From Nitrospiraceae bacterium (lineage in GTDB: Bacteria; Nitrospirota; Nitrospiria; Nitrospirales; UBA8639), in NCBI GenBank assembly GCA_020632595.1, contig JACKFF010000005.1, positions 62,001 through 126,000 of the forward strand: a DNA stretch of 64,000 nucleotides. The letters run 5' to 3'. The translations under genes and the position numbers were made by a program. The number at the start of each line of letters is the position of its first letter. The first letter of the stretch is position 1. The notes under the pieces are model-generated. The model saw only the letters and a list, made by a program, of their open reading frames with translations, was not told the DNA's origin and did not search any database. Positions 26,198 to 35,413 of this stretch are shown here, in pieces.

Positions 26198-26734
26198 ATG
26201 AGTTCCTTTGAATCGATCCGGAGTCTTATTCAAGATTTTTCCAAAGGAAATCCGCTCGGGCTCAAACTGTCTGAGGCCCAACTCCAACAGGAGTGGGAAC
26301 ACCTTGTGGGTGCGACGATGGCCAAACATTCCTATCCTGAGAGTATCCGCTTTAAAAAATTGCATCTGGTGGCGGATAACTCGATTTGGCTTCAGCAGCT
26401 CATGTTTCTTAGGCCGGCCATTTTGGAAGCCATTCATTCGATGATGCCGGAACTGGCCCTCACGGAGGTTGTCTTACGCATCGGTTCCATTCCACAAGCC
26501 CCGCCTCAACAGGATCCACCACCCCAAGACCCTCCTGATTTTGTCGGCGAACCGTCACCCTTTGCCACCGGCTTAGCCAAACGCCTGAGTAATCCTGACC
26601 TCCAATCCATCCTCTCTCAGACTATCACTAAAGCCCTTGCTGAATCACCGCCCTCGGCTAGTGAGCCGGGGAAGAGGTCTGAGCATGAGGACTTGCCTCC
26701 TCCCACGTCTCTTGAAACACCCACTGCATCGTAA
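26198..26734 (+). CDS. DciA-like DUF721 protein
   Basis: A 178-residue protein with a DUF721 N-terminal domain: IQDFSKGNPLGLKLSEAQLQ, QEWEHLVGATMAKHSYPESI, then FKKLHLVADNSIWLQQLMF. These match the 'W...VG..ia.hs.P..lr.g.L.V.v.ss.W.qeL' pattern. DciA loads or assists the replicative helicase in bacteria lacking DnaC/DnaI. The C-terminal half is proline-rich and low-complexity (PQAPPQQDPPPQDPPDF). It lies near gyrA/gyrB/dnaN/dnaA, consistent with a replication role. I use the ATG at 26198. Its 3' end overlaps the convergent membrane-protein gene by 77 bp. Confidence 0.78.
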   Translation: MSSFESIRSLIQDFSKGNPLGLKLSEAQLQQEWEHLVGATMAKHSYPESIRFKKLHLVADNSIWLQQLMFLRPAILEAIHSMMPELALTEVVLRIGSIPQAPPQQDPPPQDPPDFVGEPSPFATGLAKRLSNPDLQSILSQTITKALAESPPSASEPGKRSEHEDLPPPTSLETPTAS

Positions 26735-27359
26735 GCGTTCGATCTTTTGACCCGCTCCGGTTCCAGGGGCCGATCCATCCCGCCTGACCGTCCGCATCGG
26801 CACGATACCCGGCTCGCACAGCAGCTTCAAAGTTTTTCCGAAAGGTTTTTTCAAAATCGTCATCGACCTCATTGGCGACATACCGATGAAGGTTATCCGG
26901 CTCCGTCCAAAATGGATCTGAAAAAATGATGATTTGTAAGGCTTGATATCGTCCGCGAGGATCGTCAGGCGTGGTGGGGCGGATTTTCATGTCCGCGAAA
27001 TCACGCGTGGCCCTGCCGACATCGCCAAACCGCCTAACCAGGGTTTGTATTTCGGGATCACTGGTATAGGGAGGCACGTGGACGGCCACCAGCGATCCCT
27101 CCTGGGCTCCGATACTATAGGGCGGGATGGACCGGTCCGGCCGGGAGAGGAACATCCCGAGAGAGATGACAAAAATCCCCCCGATCAAAATGCTCAATCC
27201 CATTATGACGATGGGATCAAACTTTTTGCGTCTTGGTGGTTGTTCAGGGGCTTCGTGAGGGAAATCCAACCTAAGACCTTCCCACAGGCAATCGCTTCTT
27301 ACTGCTTCCTCCTGTGAGCCGGGGAAGGTGTAAGCGGGGGAGAGATTGAAGACGAACAC
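26658..27359 (-). CDS. Single-pass membrane protein of unknown function
   Basis: I do not recognise a family. Up to 233 residues: a short cytosolic part with PPRRKK, one transmembrane helix (FDPIVIMGLSILIGGIFVIS) and a large C-terminal part, probably extracytoplasmic (positive-inside), with FSDPFWTEPDNLHRYVANEV and GYRADADGQAGWIGPWNRSG. The start is uncertain. The GTG at 27359 sits just after a strong hairpin and lacks a ribosome-binding site, whereas a TTG at 27269 is preceded by GGAAGG at 7 nt. It lies 86 bp downstream of gyrA on the same strand and overlaps the convergent DciA-like gene at the 3' end. Confidence 0.6.
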   Translation of the reverse strand: MFVFNLSPAYTFPGSQEEAVRSDCLWEGLRLDFPHEAPEQPPRRKKFDPIVIMGLSILIGGIFVISLGMFLSRPDRSIPPYSIGAQEGSLVAVHVPPYTSDPEIQTLVRRFGDVGRATRDFADMKIRPTTPDDPRGRYQALQIIIFSDPFWTEPDNLHRYVANEVDDDFEKTFRKNFEAAVRAGYRADADGQAGWIGPWNRSGSKDRTLTMQWVFQETWEEASPHAQTSSPAH

Positions 27360-27365
27360 GCAGGT

Positions 27366-27396
27366 GAGATGACCGTTCCTTTTCTCTGGTCATCTC
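27366..27396. terminator. Hairpin downstream of gyrA
   Basis: GAGATGACC and GGTCATCTC form a perfect 9-bp stem with a 13-base loop, 50 bp beyond the gyrA stop. No T-tract follows on the minus strand, so it is either a Rho-independent-like attenuating hairpin or a processing/regulatory structure ahead of the downstream membrane-protein gene. Confidence 0.45.
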
Positions 27397-27445
27397 GGAA
27401 CACCCCGGCGTCTTCGGTTTGCTGTTCTGAGAGGGTCGCGTGAAC

Positions 27446-29947
27446 TTATTCGGTTGGGGCGGCCGGTTCATCTGGCATCTCGCCATTGAGGTCATCCGGT
27501 TCGGGTAGATCGCCTTCATCTGTCTCGGCGAGCTTGGCGACGCCCACCACACGATCGTCATCGGGCAAGTGGATCAGTCGTACCCCTTGGGCATTGCGTC
27601 CGATTTCTCTGATATCTCCCATGCGGGTGCGAAGGATCATGCCCTCTGCGGACATGAGCATGATTTCATCGGATTCCCAGACTTGATGGAACGAAATGGC
27701 CGGCCCGTTTTTCTCCGTGACTTTGACGCTGATGACGCCTTTGCCGGCCCGTGATTGGAGCCGATATTCCTCTACCTGTGTGCGTTTACCATACCCGCGT
27801 TCGGTGACGGTCAGAATGGAGGATTGCGTTTGACTGGTAATCGTCACCATCCCGATAACCTCATTGCTCGCCGCCAACGTGATGCCCCTGACTCCACGGG
27901 CCGTTCGTCCCACCGGACGGACATCTTCCTCACGAAAGCGAATGACAATGCCCATTCGAGTGCCCAGGAGAATTTCTCTCGTGCCATCCGTGATATCCAC
28001 GCCGATGAGCCGGTCGCCTTCCTCCAGGGTCAACGCAATAATCCCGCCTTGCCGGGGATGACTGAATGCAGCCAGATCGGTTTTTTTGATATAGCCTTTT
28101 TGCGTCGCCATCACGACATACTGGTCTTCGGCAAACACCCGGACCGGCAGGGTCGCGGTGACCCGCTCGCCCTGGCTGATGGTCAACAAATTCACAATGG
28201 CTTTCCCTTTGCTGGACCGCCCGACATCGGGCAATTGATACACTTTAAGCCAGTACACGCGACCGGCATCGGTAAAGAACAGCAGATAATCATGGGTTGA
28301 GGCGGTAAAGATTTGTTCAACAAAGTCCTCTTCTTTGACCCCCATGCCGACTTTCCCTTTGCCACCCCGGCGTTGGGCCCGGTAGATGGAAACGGCATTC
28401 CGCTTAATATAACCGGCATGCGTAATGGTCACGACGACTTCTTCCTCCGCGATGAGATCTTCCATTTGTAACTCGGCTTCGGCAGGAAGGATCTGTGTTC
28501 GTCGCTCATCGGAATATTGTTCTTTGATTTCGACTAATTCCTGTTTCACGATTTGTCGCACCATCGCATCGGACGCTAATATGGTGCGCAAATGGGCAAT
28601 GCGGGAGACCAGTTCGTTATATTCCTGGGTAAGCTTGTCCTGTTCCAGTTGGGTCAAGCGTTGCAGCCGCATTTCCAGGATGGCCGTGGCTTGCACCTCG
28701 CTTAAGGTAAACTGGCTCATCAGGCCTTGCCGAGCGGTTTCCGGAGAAGACGCTCCACGGATGAGAGCAATGACCTCATCCAGGAACTCCAGGGCTCGTC
28801 TCAAGCCTTCTAAGATGTGGGCGCGTTCTTCAGCTTTGCGAAGATCATACGCCGTCCGGCGAATCACCACCTCTTTACGGTGTTCAAGGAACGCGGCCAA
28901 AATCTGTTTGAGGGTCAGCACCTCCGGACGGTTCCCCACCAGAGCCAACATGATGACCCCGAAGGTCGTTTGCATCTGGGTGTGTTTATAGAGTTGATTC
29001 AGTAAGACCGCTGCGTTTTCGTTTCTCTTGAGTTCGATCACCACGCGGAGTCCATCCCGGTCGGATTCGTCGCGAAGATCGGAAATTCCTTCTACCCGTT
29101 TTTCGTGGATGAGTTCGGCAATCTTTTCTATCAGCTTGGCCTTGTTGACCTGGTACGGCAGCTCCGTCACGATGATACGGGACCGCTCGGTACGTTCATC
29201 GACCTCGATTTCGGCTTTCGCCCGAAGAGACAGGAGACCTCGTCCCGTTTCATAGGCGTCTTTGATCCCTTGCGTGCCATAGATAAATCCGGCGGTGGGG
29301 AAATCGGGCCCCGGAATGCATTCCATGAGTTCGCGAATGGTCACCTCGGGCCGTTCAATAAGGGCAATCAGCCCGGAGACGACCTCGCCTAAATTGTGGG
29401 TGGGAATATTGGTGGCATACCCGACCGCAATTCCTCCTGCTCCATTCACCAACAGATTCGGAATACGAGCCGGTAACACAATGGGCTCTTGGGACGACTC
29501 ATCGTACGTCGGGGTAAAGTTCACGGTCTCCCGGTCAATATCGACCAGCATTTCCTCGGCCAGCTTGGTTAAGCGGGCTTCGGTGTAGCGCATGGCTGCG
29601 GGCGGATCGCCGTCAACCGAGCCATAGTTTCCCTGGCCATCCACAAGGGGATACCGCATATTGAAATCCTGGGCCATACGAACCAACGTGTCGTAAATGG
29701 CTGAATCACCATGCGGGTGATAGTTACCCATGATTTCGCCGACAATTTTTGCGGATTTTCTGTAGGGCTTCCCGGCAGCCAGACCCATTTCATTCATGCC
29801 ATACAGGATGCGCCGATGAACCGGCTTGAGCCCGTCTCGCACGTCCGGCAACGCCCGCCCGACAATGACGCTCATGGCGTAGTCCAAATAGGACAAACGC
29901 ATTTCATCTTCAATGGCGACTTGCGTCAGACGTGGTTCAACCGGCAT
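27446..29947 (-). CDS. gyrA: DNA gyrase subunit A
   Basis: An 833-residue type IIA topoisomerase subunit that breaks and rejoins DNA to introduce negative supercoils. The N-terminus has SYLDYAMSVIVGRALPDVRD. The catalytic tyrosine lies in AAMRYTEARL. The quinolone-resistance region is around YHPHGDSAIYDTLVRMAQDF (Ser and Asp/Glu positions of that region present as S and I-Y). The C-terminal beta-pinwheel contains the GyrA box QRRGGKGK, supporting gyrase rather than ParC. It lies 100 bp after gyrB on the same strand. The N- and C-terminal ends look complete. Confidence 0.97.
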   Translation of the reverse strand: MPVEPRLTQVAIEDEMRLSYLDYAMSVIVGRALPDVRDGLKPVHRRILYGMNEMGLAAGKPYRKSAKIVGEIMGNYHPHGDSAIYDTLVRMAQDFNMRYPLVDGQGNYGSVDGDPPAAMRYTEARLTKLAEEMLVDIDRETVNFTPTYDESSQEPIVLPARIPNLLVNGAGGIAVGYATNIPTHNLGEVVSGLIALIERPEVTIRELMECIPGPDFPTAGFIYGTQGIKDAYETGRGLLSLRAKAEIEVDERTERSRIIVTELPYQVNKAKLIEKIAELIHEKRVEGISDLRDESDRDGLRVVIELKRNENAAVLLNQLYKHTQMQTTFGVIMLALVGNRPEVLTLKQILAAFLEHRKEVVIRRTAYDLRKAEERAHILEGLRRALEFLDEVIALIRGASSPETARQGLMSQFTLSEVQATAILEMRLQRLTQLEQDKLTQEYNELVSRIAHLRTILASDAMVRQIVKQELVEIKEQYSDERRTQILPAEAELQMEDLIAEEEVVVTITHAGYIKRNAVSIYRAQRRGGKGKVGMGVKEEDFVEQIFTASTHDYLLFFTDAGRVYWLKVYQLPDVGRSSKGKAIVNLLTISQGERVTATLPVRVFAEDQYVVMATQKGYIKKTDLAAFSHPRQGGIIALTLEEGDRLIGVDITDGTREILLGTRMGIVIRFREEDVRPVGRTARGVRGITLAASNEVIGMVTITSQTQSSILTVTERGYGKRTQVEEYRLQSRAGKGVISVKVTEKNGPAISFHQVWESDEIMLMSAEGMILRTRMGDIREIGRNAQGVRLIHLPDDDRVVGVAKLAETDEGDLPEPDDLNGEMPDEPAAPTE

Positions 29948-30047
29948 ACGTCACTCCTCGAAAGGGCACATCACCCTTCATGATCTGCACTTTGACTTGT
30001 TTACTGTGGCTCAACATTGGGGTCACACAACAAAAAGCAGGCACCGA

Positions 30048-32552
30048 CTAAACATCCAAATTTCGAACTTCCAGGGCATGCTTTTGAATGAAATTCCGGC
30101 GGGGCTCGACCTCATCACCCATCAAAATGGTAAAGATTTCATCCACTCCCGTGGTATCTTCCAAGGTCACCTGAAGGAGACTCCGGGTCTCTGGATTCAT
30201 CGTGGTGTCCCACAATTGCGTCGGATTCATCTCGCCCAATCCCTTGTATCGCTGAATGGACATGCCCTTTTTCCCGGTTTCTAAAAACTCTGTCACAAGA
30301 TCCTGACTGGTGGAAAATTCCGTTTCGATCTCTTTGCGCTTTAAGCGGTAGGGTGGTCGCCCCAGGCCCAAGGCCGAAGGAGCAATTTTTTGTAATTCCC
30401 TGAAATCTGCCGATCCCACCATGTCGTGAGTCAGATTCAAAAATTTCTGACTGCCATTCCCTGCGACCCGACACAGGATATGGTGGGCCTGATGCTCTTC
30501 ATCGGTCTGAATCGTCAGATCCACGGTTCCTTCGGGGAATGCGAGGCGTAGCCGGCGTGTGGCTTCCTCGATCAATACTTCCAAGTCGCCACGGTTCTTT
30601 AACAAATCTTTGGTGAGTTCCGGAAAATCTACCAATACACGGAGCAGCGCCGGCTCTATTTGCTTTTGCCCCTGACGGGTTAAGAGCCCTTCAAAGGCCA
30701 CCAGCTTATCTAATATCGGGATAAGTTCATCCCTGGTCACAAATGCGTTTTGTTCCGGAAGAAAGAGTTGAGTATCCTCCACGGCAAGATTAGACAAATA
30801 GCTATTCATCGCCGCTTCGTCTTTGAGATACTTCTCGCCCTTTCCTTTTTTGACTTTAAACAAGGGAGGCTGGGCAATGTAGATATAGCCCCGCTCGATC
30901 AGTTCCGGCATTTGCCTGAAAAAGAAGGTCAGGAGGAGAGTCCGGATATGGCTTCCATCGACATCCGCATCGGTCATGATAATGATTTTGTGATAACGGG
31001 CTCGATTGATATCAAAGGCGTCTTTATCTTCCTTGCCTTTTTCTGCATCCTCCCGTGGCCGACCGATTCCGGTTCCGATGGCCATGATGAGCGTTCGAAT
31101 TTCCTCACTGGCGAGCATTTTATCGAATCGAGCCTTCTCGACATTCAGAATCTTGCCTTTGAGAGGAAGGATCGCTTGTGAACGTCGATCACGCCCCTGC
31201 TTTGCCGATCCGCCGGCCGAATCACCCTCCACAAGATAGAGTTCGCTGAATTGTGGATCCTTTTCGGAGCAGTCGGCCAATTTTCCTGGAAGTGACCCGC
31301 CATCCAACGCCCCTTTTCTTCGAATCAGTTCTTTGGCTTTTCTTGCGGCTTCCCTGGCCCGTGCGGCATCCACAGACTTTCCGACGATTTTTTTTGCCAC
31401 CGAGGGATTTTCTTCCAGGTACGATCCCAAGGCTTCATTGACGGCCGACTCCACAATGCCCTTGACCTCACTATTGCCTAGTTTGGCTTTGGTTTGCCCC
31501 TCAAATTGCGGATTGCGGATTTTCACGCTCACAACGGCGGTTAACCCTTCTCGAACATCTTCTCCGCTCAGCGATTCCGAATCCTTTTTAAACAAATCAT
31601 TGGCGGTAGCGTAACTATTGATAGTGCGCGTCAAGGCCGATTTAAATCCGATGAGGTGCGTGCCGCCCTCACGGGTATTAATATTATTGGCAAAAGAATA
31701 CAGATTCTCTGAATACCCTTCGTTATATTGAAGAGCCAACTGGAGAATCATCTCGGGTTTTTCCACTTCCACGACAATGGGAGGATGAATGGGGGATTTG
31801 GCCTCATTCAAATGTTCCACAAAGGAGACAATCCCTCCTATGTAACAAAACACCTGCTCCTTTTCTTTGCCCGTCCGGTCATCCCGTAAACAAATCTCCA
31901 AGCCTTTATTGAGAAAAGCCAACTCCCGAAGTCGTTGAGCCAGGACATCAAAACTGAATTCAACGGTTTCAAAAATAAGGGGATCGGGCTTAAAAATAAT
32001 TTTCGTTCCGCGTTTTTTAGTGATCCCTGCGACCGTTAATGGAGTCTGCGGCTTTCCACGATGATACCGTTGTTCGTAGACTTCTCCATTCTGCCAAATT
32101 TCCAACTCCAGCCATTCCGAGAGGGCATTCACGACCGATATGCCTACGCCATGTAACCCACCCGAGACTTTATAGGCACCCTCCTCAAATTTTCCGCCCG
32201 CATGAAGGACGGTCAAGGCGACTTCGGCGGCCGATTTTTTCTGGGTGGAATGCATGCCGGTGGGAATCCCTCTTCCATTATCCGATACCATGACACTGCC
32301 ATCCACTTGGAGCACGACCTGAATTTCATTTCCATACCCGGCCATGTGTTCATCCACACTATTATCAACAACCTCATACACCATATGATGCAGACCATCG
32401 ACCCCCGTGCTGCCGATATACATGGCCGGTCGTTTTTGAACCGCTTCCAGTCCTTCAAGGACACGGATCTGATCGGCATCGTACCGAGCATCCGAATGTT
32501 GGCGGTCTGCAGAGGGGGCAGATTCTTGGCTAGGGTTTTTTGGGGATTCCAT
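30048..32552 (-). CDS. gyrB: DNA gyrase subunit B
   Basis: An 834-residue ATPase subunit of gyrase. The GHKL fold shows EVVDNSVDEHMAGYG, VSDNGRGIPTG and the glycine-rich GGKFEEGAYKVSGGLHGVG. The TOPRIM domain has LYLVEGDSAGGSAKQGRDR, then MTDADVDGSHIRTLLLTFF. The C-terminal end carries QRYKGLGEMNPTQLWDTTMN. An insertion of roughly 150 residues between the TOPRIM parts (about residues 560-740) makes it the long GyrB type typical of Gram-negatives such as E. coli (804 residues). It lies between gyrA and dnaN in a minus-strand replication cluster. Confidence 0.97.
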   Translation of the reverse strand: MESPKNPSQESAPSADRQHSDARYDADQIRVLEGLEAVQKRPAMYIGSTGVDGLHHMVYEVVDNSVDEHMAGYGNEIQVVLQVDGSVMVSDNGRGIPTGMHSTQKKSAAEVALTVLHAGGKFEEGAYKVSGGLHGVGISVVNALSEWLELEIWQNGEVYEQRYHRGKPQTPLTVAGITKKRGTKIIFKPDPLIFETVEFSFDVLAQRLRELAFLNKGLEICLRDDRTGKEKEQVFCYIGGIVSFVEHLNEAKSPIHPPIVVEVEKPEMILQLALQYNEGYSENLYSFANNINTREGGTHLIGFKSALTRTINSYATANDLFKKDSESLSGEDVREGLTAVVSVKIRNPQFEGQTKAKLGNSEVKGIVESAVNEALGSYLEENPSVAKKIVGKSVDAARAREAARKAKELIRRKGALDGGSLPGKLADCSEKDPQFSELYLVEGDSAGGSAKQGRDRRSQAILPLKGKILNVEKARFDKMLASEEIRTLIMAIGTGIGRPREDAEKGKEDKDAFDINRARYHKIIIMTDADVDGSHIRTLLLTFFFRQMPELIERGYIYIAQPPLFKVKKGKGEKYLKDEAAMNSYLSNLAVEDTQLFLPEQNAFVTRDELIPILDKLVAFEGLLTRQGQKQIEPALLRVLVDFPELTKDLLKNRGDLEVLIEEATRRLRLAFPEGTVDLTIQTDEEHQAHHILCRVAGNGSQKFLNLTHDMVGSADFRELQKIAPSALGLGRPPYRLKRKEIETEFSTSQDLVTEFLETGKKGMSIQRYKGLGEMNPTQLWDTTMNPETRSLLQVTLEDTTGVDEIFTILMGDEVEPRRNFIQKHALEVRNLDV

Positions 32553-32608
32553 ACAATTTTAGGCTTTAACTGCGTGTGGAAGAAGAAATGTCTGTTGGGT
32601 CAAATCCG

Positions 32609-33733
32609 TCAAACCTTCACGGGCATCACCACGGCTTTGAACGTGGGATTACCCTGCTCCTGAATCAAACACGGGCTTAAGGGTGTTTCCATTTGAAGGG
32701 TCAGCGTTTCTGTTTCAATGACGGATAATACATCCAGGAAATACCTGGCATTGAATCCCGTGGAAAAACTTTCTCCCACAAATTTAGCCGGGATGTCTTC
32801 ATCCGCTTCCCCTAAATCCGGGCTTTTTGAAGAAAGATGAATGTGATCGGGATTGATAGACAGTTTCACGGCATGGGCTTTATCTTTCGAAAGGATTGCC
32901 ACTCTTCGAAGGGCACCCTCCAGATCGGACTTGTTGACGGTAACTTTTTTGGGGCTATCTTTCGGGACCACCTGCTGGTAGTTGGGATACGTCCCTTCCA
33001 TAATCCGGGAGGTTAAGACCAACCCGCTTTTCCGAAAGATCAACATATTTTTCGTAAACCCAAGGAACGGTTGTTCGTCGTCTTCCTCCAAAAGTCGCCG
33101 GATTTCTATGGCGGCTTTTTTGGGAATAATGACCTTAATTTCTGCTGAGGGGATAGCGGCTTTCTCGGGAGTTACTTCCTGCTCGGCCCAGGCCAATCGA
33201 TGTCCGTCGGTTCCCACCAAACGAAGCGTCACCGAGGTTCCCGAAGGGATCAGGGTGAGAAGAAGACCGTTTAACACATATCGCGTATCTTTTTCCCCCA
33301 CGGCAAAGACGGTCTTTTTCAGAAGCTGCAACAATCCCTGGGCGGGGAGCGCCATCAACCCTTCCCGTTCAATAGTTGGGAGGGCAGGGTAGTCCTTGCT
33401 GGGTAAGCCCACCACACGAAATTGGCTTTTTCCAGCCTTCACGGTCACCCAATTATTTTCCCCCACGACCAATTCAATCTCGGAATGCCTGATTTCCTTC
33501 AAAATATCAAAAAGCGTTCGTGCGGAAAATGTGACCGACCCTGGCTCATGGACCGTGGCTTTATAAAGACCTCTCATGCCGATTTCCAAATCGGTGGCCA
33601 CAATATCCAGACCTTCCGGTTTGGCTTCCAACAGAATATTCGCCAGGATCGGCATAGTATTCCGCTTCTCCACCACTCCCTGTACGCGTTGGAGTGCGGT
33701 TAACAAATCCTCCCTGGTTATTTGAATTTTCAT
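32609..33733 (-). CDS. dnaN: DNA polymerase III beta sliding clamp
   Basis: A 374-residue clamp that encircles DNA and tethers polymerase III. The N-terminal MKIQITREDLLTALQRVQGV, the central GTDGHRLAW and the C-terminal end QEQGNPTFKAVVMPVKV (the usual 'YVxMPMR' region varies here to VVMPVKV) match the family. Length is normal (366-380). It is 22 bp from dnaA on the same strand, the classical dnaA-dnaN-gyrB-gyrA order without recF. Confidence 0.96.
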   Translation of the reverse strand: MKIQITREDLLTALQRVQGVVEKRNTMPILANILLEAKPEGLDIVATDLEIGMRGLYKATVHEPGSVTFSARTLFDILKEIRHSEIELVVGENNWVTVKAGKSQFRVVGLPSKDYPALPTIEREGLMALPAQGLLQLLKKTVFAVGEKDTRYVLNGLLLTLIPSGTSVTLRLVGTDGHRLAWAEQEVTPEKAAIPSAEIKVIIPKKAAIEIRRLLEEDDEQPFLGFTKNMLIFRKSGLVLTSRIMEGTYPNYQQVVPKDSPKKVTVNKSDLEGALRRVAILSKDKAHAVKLSINPDHIHLSSKSPDLGEADEDIPAKFVGESFSTGFNARYFLDVLSVIETETLTLQMETPLSPCLIQEQGNPTFKAVVMPVKV

Positions 33734-33755
33734 AGGTGTCCTATAAACGGTGGTG

Positions 33756-35165
33756 TTATCCCTTGCCGATTTCTTCTTTCAGGCTTTCAATTGTGGCTCG
33801 AAGAGTAGAATCCGTTTCCTGAGCCTTCTGCATTTGCTTACAAGCATGAATAATTGTTGTATGGTCTTTCCCCCCAAAGTCTCTTCCTATTTCCGGAAAG
33901 GAGGAGTCCGTCATATCGCGGCTGAGGAACATCGCAATTTGACGGGGAAACACTAAGGTTTTCGTTCGTCGCTTCGACTTCAAGTCGGATATCTTGACAT
34001 GGAACCTGTTGGCGACCACTTCCTGTATATCCTCAGTCGTGATCACCTTCCGTTTTCCACCAAGAAGATCACGGAGGATGTGTTTGGCCATGTCTGCAGT
34101 GATTTTTTGACCCGTGAGAGATGCATAGGCGCCAAGTCGAATTAATGCCCCTTCAATTTCACGAATATTGCTCTTTAAATTCGCCGCCAGCAACTGGATG
34201 ACTTCCTCATTGATGGCGATACCTTCTTCCTCCGATTTTTTTCGGAGAATGGCGATTCGAGTTTCAACATCAGGTGGTTGAAGATCGGCAATCAGTCCCC
34301 ACTCAAAGCGGGACCGAAGCCGCTCTTCCATTGAAGGCATTTCTTTGGGAAACCGATCACTCGACAATACGATCTGTTTTCCCGCTTCATAGAGAGAATT
34401 AAATGTGTGAAAAAATTCCTCCTGTGTCCGTTCTTTCCCTGCTAAAAATTGAATATCGTCAATAAGCAGCATGTCCACATTTCTGTATCGCCTTCTCAAT
34501 TCAATCATTTTGTCATAGCGGATGGAATTAATGACCTCATTCGTGAATTGCTCCGTTGTGACATACGCAATACGAAGATCGCCATGATCAGCAATATAAT
34601 TTCCAATGGAGTTGAGAAGATGCGTTTTCCCCAACCCCACCCCGCCATAAATGAATAAGGGGTTATACGCTTTGGCCGGTGATTCTGCGACAGCGAGACA
34701 AGCGGCATGTGCAAATTGATTGCTCGCTCCCACGACAAAGTTTTTAAAGGTATATTTGGGATTGGGAAGAGGTTGACGTCTCACCCGTTGAAGTTGAGCG
34801 GGCACGCGGTTTTCTCGCACTTCAGTTTTGAGTTGAGGCGATGGTTCTCCGTCTCCATCCTGCTCTTTCATGACAAAAACAATCTCTGCCGGATTTACCC
34901 CTTCGACATGCTGAAAGGCCTCTTTCAGTAAATCTTTATAGTTTCGGCCTAACCATTCCCCAAAAAATCTATTTGGAACACGGATATGAACTTGATCTTC
35001 CGTAAGACTCTCTAAAACCAACGGTTGAAACCATGTTTCAATTGTGTCATCTCCCACCCGAGGGCTGACAAAATTCAACACGTCCACCCAAACTTTATCA
35101 TTGTTAATATTAGGTAAATTCAACTTATTCACAATATTATTCACAGATGTTAATAGTAACGGCAC
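33756..35165 (-). CDS. dnaA: Chromosomal replication initiator DnaA
   Basis: A 469-residue AAA+ initiator that melts the origin and helps load helicase. N-terminal domain I (WVDVLNFVSPRVGDDTIETW) is followed by a linker, then the ATPase YTFKNFVVGASNQFAHAACL, Walker A GGVGLGKTHLL and Walker B MLLIDDIQFLAGKERTQEEF. C-terminal domain IV carries the DnaA signature region around RDFGGKDHTTIIHACKQM, which reads DnaA boxes. Candidate DnaA boxes lie within 200 bp upstream of the start. The first 20 residues (MPLLLTSVNNIVNKLNLPNI) are unusual; a later start near NNDKVWVDV is possible. Confidence 0.97.
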   Translation of the reverse strand: MPLLLTSVNNIVNKLNLPNINNDKVWVDVLNFVSPRVGDDTIETWFQPLVLESLTEDQVHIRVPNRFFGEWLGRNYKDLLKEAFQHVEGVNPAEIVFVMKEQDGDGEPSPQLKTEVRENRVPAQLQRVRRQPLPNPKYTFKNFVVGASNQFAHAACLAVAESPAKAYNPLFIYGGVGLGKTHLLNSIGNYIADHGDLRIAYVTTEQFTNEVINSIRYDKMIELRRRYRNVDMLLIDDIQFLAGKERTQEEFFHTFNSLYEAGKQIVLSSDRFPKEMPSMEERLRSRFEWGLIADLQPPDVETRIAILRKKSEEEGIAINEEVIQLLAANLKSNIREIEGALIRLGAYASLTGQKITADMAKHILRDLLGGKRKVITTEDIQEVVANRFHVKISDLKSKRRTKTLVFPRQIAMFLSRDMTDSSFPEIGRDFGGKDHTTIIHACKQMQKAQETDSTLRATIESLKEEIGKG

Positions 35166-35219
35166 CGAGTATGAGTCTGCCCTACATTGTTAGACACTTT
35201 CTAGTTCCTATCAACACCC

Positions 35220-35400
35220 TCTACCATAAACTTCATGTCCTCTATCCACAACTTCCACGACGATAAATTTAAACCTCAAATCATCCTCTTTACCCACATT
35301 CAAAGGAGTTTGGAATTTCAAAAATCGTTATCCCCACTATTCCCTATCCCTACTACCACTACTCCTACTATTTCTTAGTCTTCTTTTATAACAAAGAAGA
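35220..35400. other. oriC: Probable chromosomal replication origin (oriC) segment
   Basis: This spacer, just upstream of dnaA, has three same-orientation DnaA-box-like 9-mers: CTATCCACA (35242-35250), TTACCCACA (35290-35298) and TTATCCCCA (35328-35336). The last is followed after 13 bp by CTACTACCACTACTCCTACT (35350-35369, continuing to 35376). Its complement is a run of 3'-GAT-like triplets as described for the DnaA-trio unwinding element, and next to it is an AT-rich run (CTTTTATAACAAAGAAG). Boxes, trio and AT-rich tract are in the expected order. The call is inferred from motifs and the neighbouring dnaA-dnaN. Confidence 0.72.
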
Positions 35401-35413
35401 AGAAGAGGGATAG

